NCBI GenBank assembly: GCA_024291935.2
Contig: CM044316.1
Location: 8,548,501 to 8,612,500 of the forward strand
Direction of reading: 5' to 3'
Length of the DNA: 64,000 bases
Origin: Okapia johnstoni
Taxonomy: Eukaryota; Chordata; Mammalia; Artiodactyla; Giraffidae
Within the stretch, counting starts at the first letter, position 1; each line of letters starts with the position of its first letter. Below, piece by piece: positions 61,610-64,000 of the stretch. The translations under genes and the position numbers were made by a program. The notes beneath the pieces are model-generated. The model was not told where the DNA came from and made no database searches. It saw only the letters and a list, made by a program, of their open reading frames with translations.

Positions 61610-61788
61610 GGGACTTCCCTGGTGGTCTAGTGTTTAAGAACCTGTCTTGCAAGGCAGGGAAGGTGGGTTCCATCCCTGGTCAGGTAACTAGGATCCCACA
61701 TGCCACAGGGTATGCCACAATGACAGACCCACATGATGCAGCTAAGACCTGGTGCAGCCAAATAAATATTAAAAAACAAAGCAAAAGA
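61610..61788 (+). mobile_element. CHR-type SINE
   Basis: GGGACTTCCCTGGTGGTCTAG to GCAGCCAAATAAATATTAAA. GAGGCACAGA flanks both sides. Confidence 0.88.
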
Positions 61789-61997
61789 GGCACAGAGAAA
61801 CCATAGGCCCTGATAAGAATATATTGAAGAGTGGTCGGTTCAAGCAGCCAAGGCCCTTCTTTTTTCCTTAACCAGATGTTTGCCGGGGGCACCAAGGGAT
61901 TGACTGCCATCAAGGTCAAGGGACCCTTCCTGCCTGCCTCCCCCCTTGTACAGTTTTTCTGTAACTATGTTTGAAGGACAGCCATTTCTATTTGGGG

Positions 61998-62188
61998 GCT
62001 TCCCAGGTGGTGCTAGCGGTAAAGAACCTGACTCCCAATGCAGGAGCCTTAAGAGACGTGGGTTCAATCCCTGGGTGGGGAAGATCCCCTGGAGGAGGGC
62101 ATGGTAACCCAATCCAGTATTCTTGCCTGCAAAATCCCGTGAACAGAGGAGCCTGGTAGGCTATATATAGTTCATGGGGTCGCAGATC
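61998..62188 (+). mobile_element. Bov-tA SINE
   Basis: Head with GGTGGTGCTAGCGGTAAAG variant, body to GTTCATGGGGTCGCAG. Confidence 0.9.
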
Positions 62189-62314
62189 TAGCATGCATTT
62201 CTGTTTATTTGCTGCTTGACTCGACCAGAGGAGATGGGCGTGGCTGAAGAGGGAGACTCTGTGTTCAATGGGCGTGGCTTGGTGGGGAGGTGCTGGATTT
62301 ACCAATCACTGGGA

Positions 62315-62505
62315 ACCCAGAGGGTAAAGCATCTGCCTGCAATGCAGGAGACATGGATTTGATCCCTGGGCTGGGAAGATCCACTGGAGAAGGAAATGGC
62401 AACCCACTCCAGTATATTTGCCTGGAGAATTCCATCGACAGTGGAGCCTTGGTGGACTACAGTCCATGGGGTTGCAAAGAGTCAGACACGACCCAGGGAC
62501 TAACA
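62315..62505 (+). mobile_element. Bov-tA SINE, 5'-truncated
   Basis: Begins inside the head at GGTAAAGCATCTGCCTGC. The body is complete. Confidence 0.88.
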
Positions 62506-62761
62506 CTTTTATTTTCACACTTTCCAAACTCAGAAGAAGCAGAAACTGAAAACTGCACTGTAGAATCTGGACAAAAAGCTGGGGGTCCTGACTCCTAGGC
62601 ATGAACTTTTTTGCCATGAAAAAAGCCAAGAGGTTTTTCAAATGTTGGTCTGAATAAAGACTGAGGCTTGTAAGATCTCACTGGTCCCCACTTTTGCTTC
62701 TGAAGACATCACCAATAAAGTGCTGCCTGTTATGAGGTCTTGTCGGAAAAGAAACATCGGA

Positions 62762-63088
62762 GCTTCACTGGTGGCTCAGTAGTGAAGAATCTCCCTGCCA
62801 GTGCAGGAGACATGGGTTCGATCCTTGATCCAAGAGGATCATACATGCCACGTAGCAGCTAGGCCCGTCGTGCGCCACAGCTGTTGAGCCTGTGCTCTGG
62901 AGTCTGGGAGCCCTGAAGCCTGTGCTCTGCAACAAGAGAGGCCACCAAAATGAGAAGCCCCTGCAAGGCAACTAGAGAGTAGGTCTTGCTCACTGCAACT
63001 AGAGAGTAGCCCTCACTCACCACAAGTAGAGAAAAGTCCGAGCAGCAACGAAGACCCAGCACAGCCAAAAATAAATAAAGTAAAAACA
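62762..63088 (+). mobile_element. CHR-type SINE (long form)
   Basis: AGCTTCACTGGTGGCTCAGT to GCACAGCCAAAAATAAATAA. AGAAACAT precedes and follows. Confidence 0.89.
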
Positions 63089-63535
63089 GAAACATTTATT
63101 GATGCCAGAAGTGCAATACAAACAGACTTGTGTGGCTTTTCAAAGTCACCCCAGGTCAAGGAAAATTAGGTTGTTGACCACATGTATGGCAGACAAAGCA
63201 TTAAGAGCCTTAATATATAAAGAATCCTTATGGTTCAATAAGAAAAAGACAAATGTCCCAGATATGATATTGGCATAGGGCTCACAAAGGAATGATAACA
63301 ATTCAAGAAACCTCTATAAAGACATTGCCACCTGATCATTTATCAGTTAAAGGATCTCTTTTACTTGTCAAGCTTAACAGCATGTGTGAAATTTTGAGAA
63401 GACACACTGGTGCACTCTCATGGGACTGTAAAGTGATACACTGGAGGCCAGTGCAGATATTTGTATTAAACATTTAAGTCTGTAAAACTCTCTGACCCAG
63501 GAAGTCCATGTCTAGGGACATGGTAAGATCTATAA
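63089..63535. other. Intergenic, diverged sequence
   Basis: AT-rich. 63185-63300 resembles old L1 text weakly. No gene. Confidence 0.35.
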
Positions 63536-63539
63536 AGAG

Positions 63540-63722
63540 GAATGCAGAGTGGTTAAGTGCCCCAGAGTCAGACAGCCATTGTTCCAATCCTGGTTCCTCC
63601 ACCTGCAAGCTGTGTGACCTCAGGCAAACGACTTGATGTCACGGAGCATATCATGAAGATGCCATGAGGTAATGTGTGCAAAATTCTCCTACCAAGCACA
63701 TGATAGGTGCTTGTTATTATTA
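63540..63722 (+). repeat. MIR SINE, near full length
   Basis: GCAGAGTGGTTAAGTGCCCC, CAAGCTGTGTGACCTCAGGC and GCACATGATAGGTGCTTGTTA. Confidence 0.85.
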
Positions 63723-63794
63723 TCATCATTGCAAAACCTTTAAGGAAAGCTATTAAACTGTGGTAGAGTCTGTGCCTAGAAAGTTGCCCACATA

Positions 63795-63868
63795 TTGGGT
63801 TGGCCAAAAAATTTGAGTTTTTCTATGATATTATAGCAAAACCCAAATGAAATTTTTGGTCAACCCTG
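63795..63868. mobile_element. Mariner-type MITE (74 bp) with TA target duplication
   Basis: Inverted arms starting GGGTTGGCCAAAAA (left, 63797) and GGGTTGACCAAAAA (right, read on the minus strand from 63866), flanked by TA at 63793-63794 and 63869-63870. No transposase. Confidence 0.85.
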
Positions 63869-63969
63869 TACATAGTATAAAATGAAAATGATCAAACCTA
63901 TATTTATTGACACCACATGACCACTGCAATATATTCACTGAACAAGAAAACAGGCTTCAAATGTTGTGT

Positions 63970-64000
63970 GTGCTGTGCTAAGTCACTTCAGTCGTGTCCA
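63970..64000 (-). mobile_element. Bov-tA or BovA SINE (minus), cut by the window edge
   Basis: GTGCTAAGTCACTTCAGTCG start only. Confidence 0.75.

Overview
The window is nuclear DNA of a ruminant, most likely a bovid. It is full of Bov-tA and Bov-A2 SINEs, cetartiodactyl CHR-type SINEs and BovB (RTE-clade) LINEs, and it carries two intron-rich genes with mammalian exon structure. There are no prokaryotic operons, phage genes or CRISPR arrays.

Gene content is confined to the first 24 kb. DDX39A (+ strand, coding exons 2802-7205) encodes a complete 427-aa DECD-box RNA helicase in ten coding exons. ADGRE5/CD97 (- strand, coding exons 23957 down to 8009) encodes a complete 825-aa adhesion GPCR in twenty exons: signal peptide, five EGF-like modules, a GAIN/GPS stalk and a 7TM domain. 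I assembled both reading frames exon by exon. All junctions are GT-AG and every phase closes. The genes converge tail to tail, with putative poly(A) signals about 140 bp apart near 7.3-7.5 kb. A non-coding first exon of DDX39A was not found and probably lies before position 1. The ADGRE5 promoter is a GC-rich segment near 24.0-24.2 kb. In human the order is ADGRL1 - ADGRE5 - DDX39A - PKN1 (recalled, not checked), so the distal part of this window would face ADGRL1.

From about 24.2 kb to 64 kb I see no gene. This part is a mosaic of SINEs, BovB 3' ends, a large BovB copy with an open 412-aa reverse-transcriptase frame (35.3-36.5 kb), L1 fragments, L2 and MIR relics, LTR-like remnants and one small mariner MITE. 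Many young insertions have visible target-site duplications, which gives a relative order of events. The non-repeat islands between them are the most interesting part. They include a segment with MEF2-type sites and CAGCTG E-boxes (28.2-29.1 kb), a CpG-rich block with a CTCF-like motif (55.3-55.5 kb), and three islands with clustered TAATTA homeodomain motifs (53.3, 59.6 and 60.9 kb) that share short motif combinations. These are candidate regulatory elements from sequence inspection only; no conservation search could be run.
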